Source of the DNA: Tatumella punctata
Lineage (GTDB): Bacteria; Pseudomonadota; Gammaproteobacteria; Enterobacterales; Enterobacteriaceae
DNA length: 64,000 bases
Direction: 5' to 3'
Assembly (NCBI RefSeq): GCF_039523735.1
Contig: NZ_BAAAFW010000037.1
Span: forward strand, 1 to 64,000
Part shown: piece by piece, positions 15,433 through 24,543 of the stretch
Layout of the letters: each line of letters opens with the position of its first letter
Numbering within the stretch: the stretch's first letter is position 1
Program-made: the position numbers and the translations under genes
The notes under the pieces: model-generated
The model's input: the letters and a program-made list of their open reading frames with translations, nothing else
The model's database searches: none
Told to the model about the DNA's origin: nothing

Positions 15433-16879
15433 ACGCCTGTGGCGGTTTTTCTCCCCGCGGGGTCCGCTATCATTACGGGTGCGTTTTTTGCTGGCTGCGT
15501 CGGTACTGGTATTATTCTTATCCCTGTCTTACGGGGTGGTGGCCGTTATTGGTTATGTTATCGGCTTTGATAATAATACTTACCGGGTGATGCGTGGTGA
15601 AAGTAATCTGTTTTTCACCCTTGCCCAGTGGCAGGATAATAAACTGACGATTGCCGAACCCGAACGGATAAAACTTAACTTTCCGACGCTGGTGTTTATT
15701 TATGATGAACATGGGCGCCTGTTATGGCAACTGCGCGATGTCCCGGAAATACGTTCCGAGATCCATCCCAGCTGGCTGCTGAAAAGCGACTTTTACGAAA
15801 TAGATACCAATAATCATACCAGCCTTGAAGCTATCGGGGATGACCGTGAAGCGCGGCGAAAAATGAGCCAGCTGGACAGTGATGATACTTTCACCCATTC
15901 AGTCGCGGTTAACCGTTATGATGCCACCCCCAGTTTGCCGGCCCTGACAATTGTGGTGGTAGACTCTATCCCCCAGGAGTTACAGCATTCTGATGTGGTC
16001 TGGCTGTGGTTCAGTTATGTACTGGCCGCTAATCTGTTACTGGTGATCCCTCTGTTGTGGCTGGCCGCACGCTGGAGCCTGAAACCTATCGGTCATCTGG
16101 CGGCTCAGGTCCAGCAGCTCGAAACCAGCCAGCGGGACAGTCTGGATCCCACTCCGCCCCGTGAACTGCGCAGTCTGGTACGTAACCTGAACCTGTTGCT
16201 GAATAATGAGCGGCAGCGCGGTATGCGTTATCACACCACCTTGTCTGATTTAACCCATAGTCTGAAAACACCACTGGCTGTATTGCAGAGTACCCTGCGC
16301 TCCCTGCGTGGCGGAAATCCGTTAACCGTGGAACAGGCCGAGCCGGTCATGCTGGAGCAGATCAGCCGTATTTCACAACAGATTGGTTATTATCTGCACC
16401 GCGCCAGTTTACAGGCCGACCATAATCCGTTGCAGCGTGATTTACATTCAGTATCCGCTCTGTCAGACAGCCTCTGTTCGGCATTAAATAAGGTCTATCA
16501 GCGGAAAGGTATTGATCTGTCACTGGATATTTCGCCGGAAATTACCTTCTGTGGCGATCAGAACGATTTTATGGAAGTGATGGGTAATATTCTGGATAAT
16601 GCCTGTAAATACTGTCTTGAGTTTATTGAAGTCACTGCCCGGCAGACAGAAAGTGAATTACATATTTTTATTGATGATGATGGTCCCGGCATCCCGGTGA
16701 GTAAACGTGACCTGATTTTTCTCCGCGGACAGCGGGCGGATACATTAAGGCCCGGTCAGGGGATCGGCCTGGCGGTGGCACGCGAAATTGTCGAATTGTA
16801 CCAGGGAGACATTATTGCTTATTCAGGGCCACTGGGTGGCACCAGAATGCAGGTAATATTTCGCCAGCAGCAGATGTAA
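15419..16879 (+). CDS. phoQ: Sensor histidine kinase PhoQ
   Basis: A 486-residue inner-membrane sensor kinase. TM1 is at about 22-46, a periplasmic sensor domain at ~47-192, TM2 at ~193-215, followed by HAMP, the H-box DLTHSLKTPLAVLQ with His280, and the ATPase domain (N-box GNILDNACKY, GPGIP, GQGIGLAVA). It starts at a TTG within the phoP end. The acidic membrane-facing cluster of E. coli PhoQ (EDDDDAE just before MTHSVAVN) is reduced here to DSDD before TFTHSVAVN, so Mg2+ and peptide sensitivity may differ. Confidence 0.96.
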   Translation: MSTTKRLWRFFSPRGPLSLRVRFLLAASVLVLFLSLSYGVVAVIGYVIGFDNNTYRVMRGESNLFFTLAQWQDNKLTIAEPERIKLNFPTLVFIYDEHGRLLWQLRDVPEIRSEIHPSWLLKSDFYEIDTNNHTSLEAIGDDREARRKMSQLDSDDTFTHSVAVNRYDATPSLPALTIVVVDSIPQELQHSDVVWLWFSYVLAANLLLVIPLLWLAARWSLKPIGHLAAQVQQLETSQRDSLDPTPPRELRSLVRNLNLLLNNERQRGMRYHTTLSDLTHSLKTPLAVLQSTLRSLRGGNPLTVEQAEPVMLEQISRISQQIGYYLHRASLQADHNPLQRDLHSVSALSDSLCSALNKVYQRKGIDLSLDISPEITFCGDQNDFMEVMGNILDNACKYCLEFIEVTARQTESELHIFIDDDGPGIPVSKRDLIFLRGQRADTLRPGQGIGLAVAREIVELYQGDIIAYSGPLGGTRMQVIFRQQQM

Positions 16880-16949
16880 ATTTTGTCAGGCTGGTGCGGT
16901 GCCGGACTGGTATACTCAGGCAATACTCCCCGTACAACTGAAGGTTTCT

Positions 16950-18077
16950 ATGGATTATCAACTTTCCATCAACTGGCCGGAATTTCTGGCAACTTACTGG
17001 CAGAAAAAGCCGGTAGTCATTAAACAGGGATTCACGGATTTTGTCGATCCTATTACTCCCGATGAACTTGCCGGTCTGGCGATGGAAAATGAGACCGACA
17101 GCCGGCTGGTCAGCCAGAATAACGATAAATGGCACGTCAGCCACGGACCTTTTGAAAGTTTCGATCACCTCGGTGAAACACACTGGTCTTTACTGGTGCA
17201 GGCCGTTGATCATTGGCACTCCCCGTCAGCCGCACTGATGCAGCCTTTCCGCGCTTTGCCGGACTGGCGGATGGACGATTTGATGGTCTCGTTTTCGGTC
17301 CCCGGCGGTGGTGTCGGTCCGCATCTCGATCAATACGATGTCTTTATTATCCAGGGCAGTGGCCGTCGTCGCTGGCGGGTGGGTAATAATGTGCATATCA
17401 AACAACATTGCCCGCATCCTGATCTGTTACAGGTGGAACCCTTCGACGCCATTATTGATGAGGTGCTTGCGCCGGGCGATATTATTTATATTCCGCCCGG
17501 CTTCCCCCATGACGGTTATTCGCTGGAAAACGCCCTGAACTATTCGGTGGGTTTTCGCGCTCCTTCGGGTAAAGAACTGCTGAGCAGTTTTGCTGACTAT
17601 GCACTGGCTAATGATATAGGTACCCATCGTTACAGTGACCCGCAGCTACAGATGCGTGAAAACCCGGCGGATATCTTGCCCGCAGAAACGGAAGCTGTCC
17701 GCGACATGATGCTGGCGCTGATCCGTGAACCGCAGCAATTTAATCAATGGTTCGGTGAGTTTATTTCTCAGTCACGTCATGAACTGGATGTAGCGCCGCC
17801 GGAACCCCCTTACCAGCCGGATGAAATTCTGGATGCCCTGCAGCAAGGGGATACGCTTAGCCGCCTTGGCGGACTGCGGGTGCTGATGTCGGGAGACGGG
17901 GTGTTTATTAACGGTGAAAGTCTGCACTGCGCCCACCCGCAGGCCCTGCACGCGCTGGCAAATAAAACATTGCTTATCGCCAGCGATTTTGCCGATGCAC
18001 TGGAGGATCCGGCTTTCCTTAGCCAGCTGGCCGGGCTAATCAACAGTGGTTACTGGTATTTCAGCGACGAGCAGTAA
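16950..18077 (+). CDS. roxA: 50S ribosomal protein L16 arginine hydroxylase RoxA
   Basis: A 375-residue JmjC-type Fe(II)/2-oxoglutarate oxygenase (YcfD) that hydroxylates a conserved arginine of ribosomal protein L16. Metal ligands are visible as His125 and Asp127 (GPHLDQYD) and His187 (GFPHDGYS), the same positions as in E. coli. The start at 16950 (MDYQLSINWPEF) has GAAGG upstream; an in-frame codon at 16899 would add 17 unrelated residues. The last two codons, CAG TAA, form the first unit of the hexanucleotide array that follows. Confidence 0.95.
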   Translation: MDYQLSINWPEFLATYWQKKPVVIKQGFTDFVDPITPDELAGLAMENETDSRLVSQNNDKWHVSHGPFESFDHLGETHWSLLVQAVDHWHSPSAALMQPFRALPDWRMDDLMVSFSVPGGGVGPHLDQYDVFIIQGSGRRRWRVGNNVHIKQHCPHPDLLQVEPFDAIIDEVLAPGDIIYIPPGFPHDGYSLENALNYSVGFRAPSGKELLSSFADYALANDIGTHRYSDPQLQMRENPADILPAETEAVRDMMLALIREPQQFNQWFGEFISQSRHELDVAPPEPPYQPDEILDALQQGDTLSRLGGLRVLMSGDGVFINGESLHCAHPQALHALANKTLLIASDFADALEDPAFLSQLAGLINSGYWYFSDEQ

Positions 18078-18131
18078 CAGTTACAGTTACAGTTACAGTT
18101 ACAGTTACAGTTACAGTTACAGTTACAGTAA
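18072..18131. repeat. Hexanucleotide tandem array (CAGTAA)(CAGTTA)x8(CAGTAA)
   Basis: Ten perfect head-to-tail hexamers: CAGTAA, eight CAGTTA, then CAGTAA. The first unit is the final sense codon and stop codon of roxA, and all units lie in the roxA frame. Such arrays are prone to slipped-strand length change. Confidence 0.97.
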
Positions 18132-18135
18132 TAAT

Positions 18136-18168
18136 CGCAGAGTTGTCCCGTGGCGGGGCAATTCTGCG
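18136..18168. terminator. Bidirectional hairpin between roxA and pepT
   Basis: A 15-bp stem, CGCAGAGTTGTCCCG with CGGGGCAATTCTGCG (two G-U pairs), and a 3-base loop. It lies between the convergent roxA and pepT genes, directly after the hexamer array. No long T-run is present, but the stem stability and location support a shared terminator. Confidence 0.65.
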
Positions 18169-18172
18169 GACG

Positions 18173-19411
18173 TTACCTTTCCCCGCCACTGGCAGCCAGC
18201 TCCGCTATTTTCATAATCACCTGAACACTCTGATCCATAATATTCAGTGAAGCAAACTCATGTTTTCCATGAAAATTGAACCCACCGGTAAACAGATTGG
18301 GGCAAGGCAAACCACGCCAGGAAAGAACGGCACCGTCGGTTCCTCCGCGTACCGGCTTGATTTTCGGCTCAATACCGCACTGTTTCATGGCCTGTAATGC
18401 CAGGCTGATAACCTGTGGCTGTGCTTCTATTTTTTCTCGCATATTGCGATAACTGTCGCAGAAAGAAACCATCAGCATGGCTTTACCTGCATATTGCTGG
18501 TTGATTTGCTCTGCCAGTGCCTGCAACTGTTGCTGACGACACTGAAAATCCTGCCAGTTAAAGTCACGGATCATATAATGCAGTTCCGCGCGCGCAGCAT
18601 TACCCTTCAGTGACTCAAGATGATAGAAGCCCTGATAGCCTTCTGTATTCTCCGGTTTTTCATCTGCCGGCAGCTGGCGGTGAAATTCCCATGCCAGCTC
18701 CAGGGCATTGACCAGTTTCCCTTTCGCCTCCCCCGTATGGGCACTGTTACCGGTAATTTTTACGACAGCGCTCCCGGCATTAAAATTTTCATACTCAAAT
18801 TCACCACAGCCGCCGCCGTCGACGGTATAAGCCCAGTCAGCACCAAAGGCTTCAATATCAAACAAAGCAGAACCCGTCCCTGTTTCTTCATCCGGCGTAA
18901 AGGCTACACGGATTGTACCGTGTGGCCGTTGCTGTTGTTTTAATCTTGCCAGGGCGGTCATAATTTCAGCAATGCCGGCCTTATCATCTGCGCCCAGTAA
19001 GGTTTTACCTTCTGTGGTAATCAGTGTATGCCCGTGTAACTGATGCAGTACCGGAATCAGCACCGGGGAAAGGATTTCATCACCTATTCCGAGGGCAATA
19101 TCCCCGCCACGGTAATTGTCTACCAGCTGGGGGCGCACGTTTTTACCGCTATAGTCCGGTGCAGTATCCAGGTGCGCAACAAAACCGATAACCGGCAGCG
19201 GCTCACTGACGGTCGCGGGTAACGTCGCCATCAGACAGCAATTATTACTTAAGCTAATATCAACACACCCCAGCGCTTCCAGCTCTTCCGCCAGTATTTT
19301 TGCCAGTTGCCATTGCCCTTCACTGCTCGGGACCCGGGCATTACGGCATTGCACCCTGGATTGTGTATCCACCTGAACATACGTTAAAAATCTATCCAGT
19401 AACATTTCCAT
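18173..19411 (-). CDS. pepT: Peptidase T (tripeptide aminopeptidase)
   Basis: A 412-residue M20B-family dizinc exopeptidase that removes N-terminal residues from tripeptides in the cytosol. Zinc-ligand motifs are FVAHLDTAPD, LLGADDKAGIAE, and the catalytic glutamates in TPDEETGTGS; TVDGGGCGEFEYENFNA belongs to the family core and FNFHGKHEFA supplies the last ligand His. The start at 19411 has GAGGAG six bases upstream; a codon at 19429 would read through this ribosome site. It is divergent from potA; in E. coli, pepT is an anaerobically induced FNR target, but I did not find a clear FNR site here. Confidence 0.96.
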   Translation of the reverse strand: MEMLLDRFLTYVQVDTQSRVQCRNARVPSSEGQWQLAKILAEELEALGCVDISLSNNCCLMATLPATVSEPLPVIGFVAHLDTAPDYSGKNVRPQLVDNYRGGDIALGIGDEILSPVLIPVLHQLHGHTLITTEGKTLLGADDKAGIAEIMTALARLKQQQRPHGTIRVAFTPDEETGTGSALFDIEAFGADWAYTVDGGGCGEFEYENFNAGSAVVKITGNSAHTGEAKGKLVNALELAWEFHRQLPADEKPENTEGYQGFYHLESLKGNAARAELHYMIRDFNWQDFQCRQQQLQALAEQINQQYAGKAMLMVSFCDSYRNMREKIEAQPQVISLALQAMKQCGIEPKIKPVRGGTDGAVLSWRGLPCPNLFTGGFNFHGKHEFASLNIMDQSVQVIMKIAELAASGGER

Positions 19412-19700
19412 CTCAGGCTCCTCAATCATGCGTCTGGTATTATTGACGCATCAAAGGCGCATTATTTTGTCCGAAGTCATAAAGCATTCGTTTATATTAT
19501 TTAATTAATTAATCGATACTGTATTTTCTGCCGCGCGGTATAGCTGCAGGCAAAAAATCGTTGTTCCGCTGACAGCGCTTTTGATCCGGCTGTTTCTCTG
19601 GTAATCAGGGATAATTCAGGTATCATCCCGCGCTTAGTAAACTGGCTGGCCTGCATCAGCGGCTGACCTTCCCTCCCTTTTTATTAACTGAGTGACTAAA

Positions 19701-20816
19701 ATGACGCAAACATGCGCGCAACAGGCGCTGGTTACGCTTTCTGGCATCAGTAAAGCTTTTGACGGGAAGCCGGTGATTTCCGGCTTTGACCTGACCCTCG
19801 GTCATGGCGAATTTATTACCCTGCTGGGACCTTCAGGCTGCGGAAAAACGACCATCCTGCGGCTGATTGCCGGTCTCGAAACGACAGACCGCGGCGATAT
19901 TATCCTCGATGGCCGGAATATTACTGCTCTGCCAGCCGAACAACGCCCGGTCAATACCGTGTTTCAGAGCTATGCATTATTCCCCCATATGAGCGTGTTT
20001 GATAACGTCGCCTTCGGTCTGCGGATGCAAAAAACACCCGCCGCTGAAATTAAACGGCGCACAGAAGAAGCGCTGGCAATGGTGCAGTTGCAGGATTTTT
20101 CTGCCCGTCGTCCGGCACAGTTATCAGGAGGTCAGCAGCAACGTGTCGCCATAGCACGGGCAGTGATCAACCGGCCTGCCGTGCTGCTACTGGATGAACC
20201 CCTGTCTGCCCTTGACTATAAATTACGTAAACAAATGCAGAATGAGCTGAAAGCGCTGCAGCGTAAACTGGGCATCACGTTTATTTTTGTCACTCACGAT
20301 CAGGAAGAAGCACTGACCATGTCTGACAGAATTGTGGTGTTGAAAGACGGTCATATAGCGCAGGACGGGACTCCGCGGGAAATCTATGAAGCACCGGCCA
20401 GCCTGTTTGTGGCACAGTTTATTGGCGAAATTAATATCTTTAACGGCCATGTACAGTCGGTACAGGCTGACGGTAAAACCACCGTCACTATCGCCGGACA
20501 TCCCTATTCTGTGGACTGTCCGTTTCCGGTTTCAGCAGGCGATCAGGTCCATGTATTGCTGCGTCCGGAAGACCTGCAGCTCAGTACTCCGGGCAATGAT
20601 GACAGTGCAGACGTCATGCCGGGGGTTATCCGTGAGCTGAATTACAAAGGCAGTACCCTGGAGTCGGTGGTTATACTGGAGAATGGTCAGCCGGTCACTG
20701 TCAGCGAGTTTTTTAACAGTAATGACCCGGCGACGGACTTTGCACTGAACCAGAAAGTATCTGTCCGCTGGATAGCACAGCGGGAGGTAGTATTACCCTA
20801 TGAAGCTGATGCGTAA
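19701..20816 (+). CDS. potA: Spermidine/putrescine importer ATPase PotA
   Basis: A 371-residue ABC ATPase energising polyamine uptake with PotB, PotC and PotD. Walker A GPSGCGKTT, Q-loop VFQSYALFPHM, signature LSGGQQQR, Walker B LLLDEPLSALD and H-loop VTHDQEE are all present. A C-terminal regulatory (TOBE-like) region starts at about residue 240. The start is the ATG at 19701; a GTG at 19692 is an alternative. It overlaps the potB start by 17 bases, indicating coupled translation. Confidence 0.96.
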   Translation: MTQTCAQQALVTLSGISKAFDGKPVISGFDLTLGHGEFITLLGPSGCGKTTILRLIAGLETTDRGDIILDGRNITALPAEQRPVNTVFQSYALFPHMSVFDNVAFGLRMQKTPAAEIKRRTEEALAMVQLQDFSARRPAQLSGGQQQRVAIARAVINRPAVLLLDEPLSALDYKLRKQMQNELKALQRKLGITFIFVTHDQEEALTMSDRIVVLKDGHIAQDGTPREIYEAPASLFVAQFIGEINIFNGHVQSVQADGKTTVTIAGHPYSVDCPFPVSAGDQVHVLLRPEDLQLSTPGNDDSADVMPGVIRELNYKGSTLESVVILENGQPVTVSEFFNSNDPATDFALNQKVSVRWIAQREVVLPYEADA

Positions 20817-21666
20817 TCCCTTTCAGACGCTGGTGGTCGGTCTGATCAGCGGCTGGCTGGTACTGTTTGTGCTGGCCCCTAACCTGATGATCATCGCCGC
20901 CAGTTTCCTGACCCGTGATGATAATCATTTTATCAGCGCGGTACTGACACTGGATAACTATCGCCGGCTGGCAGACCCGTTATATCTGGACGTGTTACTG
21001 CACTCGCTGAATATGGCGTTTATTGCCACCCTGTGCAGTCTGTTGCTCGGCTATCCGTTTGCCTGGTGTCTGACTCTTCTGCCACAGCGCTGGCGGCCGG
21101 TGATGTTATTTCTGTTGATTGTACCGTTCTGGACCAATTCACTTATCAGGATTTATGGCCTGAAGATATTCCTCAGTACCCGTGGCTGGTTAAACAATGC
21201 GCTGCTCTGGTCGGGTATCACCGATAAGCCGTTGCGTATTATGTATACCCCGGAAGCGGTGATCCTCGGTCTGGTGTATATTTTACTGCCTTTTATGGTT
21301 ATGCCGGTGTATTCCAGTCTGGAGAAACTGGATAAACCCTGCCTCGAAGCCGCACGTGATCTGGGTGCCGGCAAATGGCAAAGATTCTGGCGGATTATTC
21401 TGCCCCTGACCCTGCCGGGAATTATTGCCGGCTGTCTGCTGGTTTTTATTCCGGCAATGGGGATGTTCTATGTTTCAGACCTGATGGGCGGGGCAAAAAA
21501 CTTACTGATCGGTAATATTATTAAAACCCAGTTCCTGTCACTGCGTGACTGGCCATTCGGCGCAGCGACCAGTGTGATTATGACGGTACTGATGGGACTT
21601 ATGCTGCTGTTTTACCGGCGTTCTGCCCGGATTATAAACAAGAAAATGATTGGGATTGGTGATTAA
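20800..21666 (+). CDS. potB: Spermidine/putrescine permease PotB
   Basis: A 288-residue inner-membrane permease with about six membrane spans. The EAA loop EAARDLGAGKWQRFWRIILPLTLPG, which docks on PotA, lies at about 188-212. The N-terminal span runs VVGLISGWLVLFVLAP. Length agrees with E. coli PotB. Unlike in E. coli, potC does not follow directly: an intrinsic terminator and a methyltransferase gene come first. Confidence 0.96.
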   Translation: MKLMRNPFQTLVVGLISGWLVLFVLAPNLMIIAASFLTRDDNHFISAVLTLDNYRRLADPLYLDVLLHSLNMAFIATLCSLLLGYPFAWCLTLLPQRWRPVMLFLLIVPFWTNSLIRIYGLKIFLSTRGWLNNALLWSGITDKPLRIMYTPEAVILGLVYILLPFMVMPVYSSLEKLDKPCLEAARDLGAGKWQRFWRIILPLTLPGIIAGCLLVFIPAMGMFYVSDLMGGAKNLLIGNIIKTQFLSLRDWPFGAATSVIMTVLMGLMLLFYRRSARIINKKMIGIGD

Positions 21667-21680
21667 TACTGCTAAAGTTG

Positions 21681-21720
21681 ACAGGCCACGGCTGTCAGGA
21701 GATAACCCTGGCCTGTTTTT
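21681..21720 (+). terminator. Intrinsic terminator after potB
   Basis: Perfect 8-bp stem ACAGGCCA (21681-21688) / TGGCCTGT (21709-21716) with a 20-base loop, followed directly by five T. It lies 15 bases after the potB stop and would cut potAB transcripts off from the downstream methyltransferase, potC and potD. Confidence 0.75.
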
Positions 21721-21779
21721 CCTTTCATATAATTTAAATCAGTATTTATCTTATTACCGGATCACAGGGAGTGATTAAC

Positions 21780-22454
21780 ATGGATAGCCAGCCCGGAATT
21801 CGAGTCTATAACAGCGTATCACTGCGCTTATATAACTGGTGGGTAATGTCGGTCGCCAATCGCTTTGCCTGGCGTTGCTCCACCCCGGAAATACAATTAC
21901 CGTTTTACCGTCGTCATCTTTCTTCCAGACATCTCGATATCGGTACCGGCACCGGTTATTACCCGCGTCATTGTATGAACATCAGTCAGCTGACTCTGCT
22001 GGACCTCAACCCTGAATGTCTGAAACAGGCTGAACGCCGTATTGGCCCTGCCCGTGTCACGGCGACAGTACAACATGATATATTCCTGCCCTTACCGGAA
22101 AAGCTGCAGCACAAATTTAATTCGGTGGCACTGTACTACGTGCTGCATTGTCTTAACGGCTCAGCTGACGATAAATTTACTGCCCTGAAAAATGTCACCC
22201 GCGCGCTCAGCGCTGACGGTATTCTGTTCGGCACCACCATTAGCGGTGAACGCCAGCGACATAATCTGTTTGGCCGGTTACTGATGAACATAATGAACCG
22301 TAAAGGTATTTTCACTAATTACCAGGATTCTGCCAGTGTCCTTGAAGGTCAGCTCAGACAACTGTTCCGTGACGTCACTCTGACAGAAACAGGTGCCGTG
22401 ATTATGTTTACCGCCCGTTTTCCCTATCCTGTTCCCCGGATAACCGATCACTGA
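21780..22454 (+). CDS. Class I SAM-dependent methyltransferase inserted in the pot operon
   Basis: A 224-residue Rossmann-fold methyltransferase. SAM motif I is HLDIGTGTGYYPRH (~51-64). An acidic residue at the end of strand 2 (LTLLDLNPECL) would bind the ribose, and VALYYVLHCL is the post-II motif. The C-terminal half has a basic amphipathic helix region and no membrane span. The substrate is unknown; it looks like a small-molecule methyltransferase rather than an rRNA or DNA enzyme, since no NPPY-type motif is seen. GGGAG lies eight bases before the ATG. A link to polyamines is suggested only by its place between potB and potC. Confidence 0.85.
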   Translation: MDSQPGIRVYNSVSLRLYNWWVMSVANRFAWRCSTPEIQLPFYRRHLSSRHLDIGTGTGYYPRHCMNISQLTLLDLNPECLKQAERRIGPARVTATVQHDIFLPLPEKLQHKFNSVALYYVLHCLNGSADDKFTALKNVTRALSADGILFGTTISGERQRHNLFGRLLMNIMNRKGIFTNYQDSASVLEGQLRQLFRDVTLTETGAVIMFTARFPYPVPRITDH

Positions 22455-22460
22455 CCCCTA

Positions 22461-22490
22461 TACGTCCTGCAAAGTTTATTTGCAGGCGTA
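22461..22490 (+). repeat. Hairpin after the methyltransferase gene
   Basis: Inverted repeat CCTGCAAA / TTTGCAGG (22466-22473 and 22479-22486), extended by TACG/CGTA with one bulged base. It starts seven bases after the methyltransferase stop. There is no T-run, so it may be an RNA stability element or weak terminator. Confidence 0.5.
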
Positions 22491-22676
22491 TCTGCCGGTA
22501 CTGATCGTGCTTTACGCTGAAATCGTGTAGAATTCGCGGCCTTATTAAATACACAGATGAATATACGCACTGTATCAAGGCAGGTGAGGCAATACACGAG
22601 TGGTTAAAACATATCTGATAACGGGGCTTTCCCTCCGCCATTTTCACGCTGATAACGCCGGTTACGGGAGTGCAAT
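22491..22676 (+). other. Unassigned leader upstream of potC
   Basis: About 190 bases with no gene. It has a -10-like TAGAAT (22528-22533) without a convincing -35, and ends with ACGGGAG before the potC ATG. Given the terminator after potB, a potC promoter is expected here. I could not assign more. Confidence 0.4.
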
Positions 22677-23447
22677 ATGCTGATGCGCTGGCTTCGTAAC
22701 GGCTTTATGTCGGTGATCTATGCCTGGTTTTATATCCCGATTGCCATTTTAGTCATCAATTCCTTTAATCAGTCCAGGTTTGGTATTCACTGGCAGGGAT
22801 GGACAACCCTCTGGTATCAGACTCTGCTGAATAACGACAGTCTGTTGCAGGCAGCACAGCACTCACTATTACTGGGGGGCATTTCCGCCACCTGTGCCAC
22901 ACTGCTCGGCAGTCTGACCGCCGTTGCTCTTTACCAGTACCGGTTTCGCGGCAAACCACTGGTTAACGGTATGCTGTTTATAGTGATGATGTCGCCGGAT
23001 ATTGTGATGGCGATTTCTCTGCTGATCTTATTTATGCTGCTGGGAATTTCCCTCGGTTTCTGGACTCTGCTGATCTCACATATTACCTTCTGTCTGCCGT
23101 TTGTGGTGATTACGGTATTTTCACGGTTACAGGGCTTTGATATTCGTATGCTTGAAGCGGCGAAAGATTTGGGTGCCAGTGAGCTGACAATCTTAAGGCG
23201 CATCATCTTTCCTATCGCTCTTCCGGCGATTGCCGCAGGCTGGCTGCTGAGCTTTACCCTGTCGATGGACGATGTGGTGGTTTCATCCTTTGTCACCGGC
23301 CCTGCCTTCGAAATTCTGCCACTCAAAATATATTCGATGGTTAAAGTCGGTATCTCTCCGGAAGTGAATGCGCTGGCAACTCTGTTGCTTGGAATGTCAT
23401 TTCTTCTGGTTGCCTGCAGCCAGTGGCTGACAAGAAAAAAACACTAA
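22677..23447 (+). CDS. potC: Spermidine/putrescine permease PotC
   Basis: A 256-residue inner-membrane permease with about six spans, partner of PotB. The EAA loop is EAAKDLGASELTILRRIIFPIALP (~160-183), and the segment FTLSMDDVVVSSFVTGP after it is characteristic of PotC. It is slightly shorter than the E. coli protein (264). potD follows after 18 bases. Confidence 0.96.
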   Translation: MLMRWLRNGFMSVIYAWFYIPIAILVINSFNQSRFGIHWQGWTTLWYQTLLNNDSLLQAAQHSLLLGGISATCATLLGSLTAVALYQYRFRGKPLVNGMLFIVMMSPDIVMAISLLILFMLLGISLGFWTLLISHITFCLPFVVITVFSRLQGFDIRMLEAAKDLGASELTILRRIIFPIALPAIAAGWLLSFTLSMDDVVVSSFVTGPAFEILPLKIYSMVKVGISPEVNALATLLLGMSFLLVACSQWLTRKKH

Positions 23448-23465
23448 TACAGTTTCGGGAATAAT

Positions 23466-24509
23466 ATGAAAAAGTCAGCCTTTTTACTGGCCGCTGTCAC
23501 CGCAGTATTCAGCCTGTCAGCCGCCAGCGCCGATGACAGCAACACACTGTACTTCTATAACTGGACCGAATATGTGCCGGAGGGTTTGCTGGAGCAATTC
23601 ACCAAAGAAACCGGGATTAAAGTCATCTATTCGACCTACGATTCTAACGAAAGTATGTACGCCAAGCTAAAAACCTGGAAAGACGGCGCTTATGATCTGA
23701 TTGTCCCCTCTTCCTATTATGTCGCCAAAATGCGTAAAGAAGGGATGCTGGCAAAGATAGACCACTCGCAGCTGTCAAACTTTGTTAACCTCGACCCGGC
23801 GCTGCTGAATAAACCTTTCGACCCGCAAAACGAGTATTCGATTCCCTATATCTGGGGAGCCACAGCGATCGGTGTAAATTCTGATGCTATCAACCCTGCC
23901 ACTGTGACTTCATGGGCCGATTTATGGAAGCCTCAGTACCGGCAAAGTCTTTTACTGACTGATGATGCCCGTGAAGTGTTCCAGATTGCACTGCGTAAGC
24001 TGGGATACTCAGGAAATAGCCGTGACCCGCAGCAGATTGAAGCCGCCTATCAGCAACTGCGACAGCTGATGCCCAATGTACTGGCATTTAATTCAGACAA
24101 TCCCGGTAACCCGTTTATGGAAGGCGAGGTTAATCTCGGCATGGTATGGAATGGTTCTGCCTATGTCGCACGCCAGGCAGGTACCCCGTTGCAGGTTATC
24201 TGGCCAAAAGAAGGCGGTATTTTCTGGATGGATAATTTATCTATCCCTGTCAATGCCAGACATAAAGCCGCGGCAATGAAACTGATTAATTTCCTGCTGC
24301 GTCCGGATATTGCAGCTAAAGTGGCAACGACTATCGGTTACCCGACCCCGAACCTCGCCGCCCGTAAGTTGTTGCCTGCTGCAGTGGCCAATGACCCCTC
24401 CCTGTACCCGCCAGCCAGTGTACTGCAACAGGGAGAATGGCAGGATGATGTCGGTGATACCAGCCGGCTTTATGAAACCCTGTTTCAGAAACTGAAAGCC
24501 GGTCAGTAA
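23466..24509 (+). CDS. potD: Spermidine/putrescine-binding protein PotD
   Basis: A 347-residue periplasmic binding protein that delivers polyamines to PotBC. An N-terminal signal peptide (KKSAFLLAAVTAVFSLSAASA) is cleaved after ASA. Polyamine-site segments NWTEYVPEG, PSSYYVAKM and WNGSAYVARQAG are conserved, with aromatic and acidic residues typical of the ligand channel. It ends the potC-potD unit and is followed by a strong terminator. Confidence 0.96.
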   Translation: MKKSAFLLAAVTAVFSLSAASADDSNTLYFYNWTEYVPEGLLEQFTKETGIKVIYSTYDSNESMYAKLKTWKDGAYDLIVPSSYYVAKMRKEGMLAKIDHSQLSNFVNLDPALLNKPFDPQNEYSIPYIWGATAIGVNSDAINPATVTSWADLWKPQYRQSLLLTDDAREVFQIALRKLGYSGNSRDPQQIEAAYQQLRQLMPNVLAFNSDNPGNPFMEGEVNLGMVWNGSAYVARQAGTPLQVIWPKEGGIFWMDNLSIPVNARHKAAAMKLINFLLRPDIAAKVATTIGYPTPNLAARKLLPAAVANDPSLYPPASVLQQGEWQDDVGDTSRLYETLFQKLKAGQ

Positions 24510-24517
24510 CGGACCAT

Positions 24518-24543
24518 AACCCCGGCCACCGCCGGGGTTGTTT
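24518..24543. terminator. potD/cobB shared terminator
   Basis: Perfect 9-bp stem AACCCCGGC / GCCGGGGTT with loop CACC, followed by GTTT. It is placed between the convergent potD and cobB genes. Confidence 0.8.

Noticed and set aside
22491..22676. Small RNA or tRNA gene upstream of potC
   Set aside because: No cloverleaf, no T-rich terminator and no convincing promoter were found.
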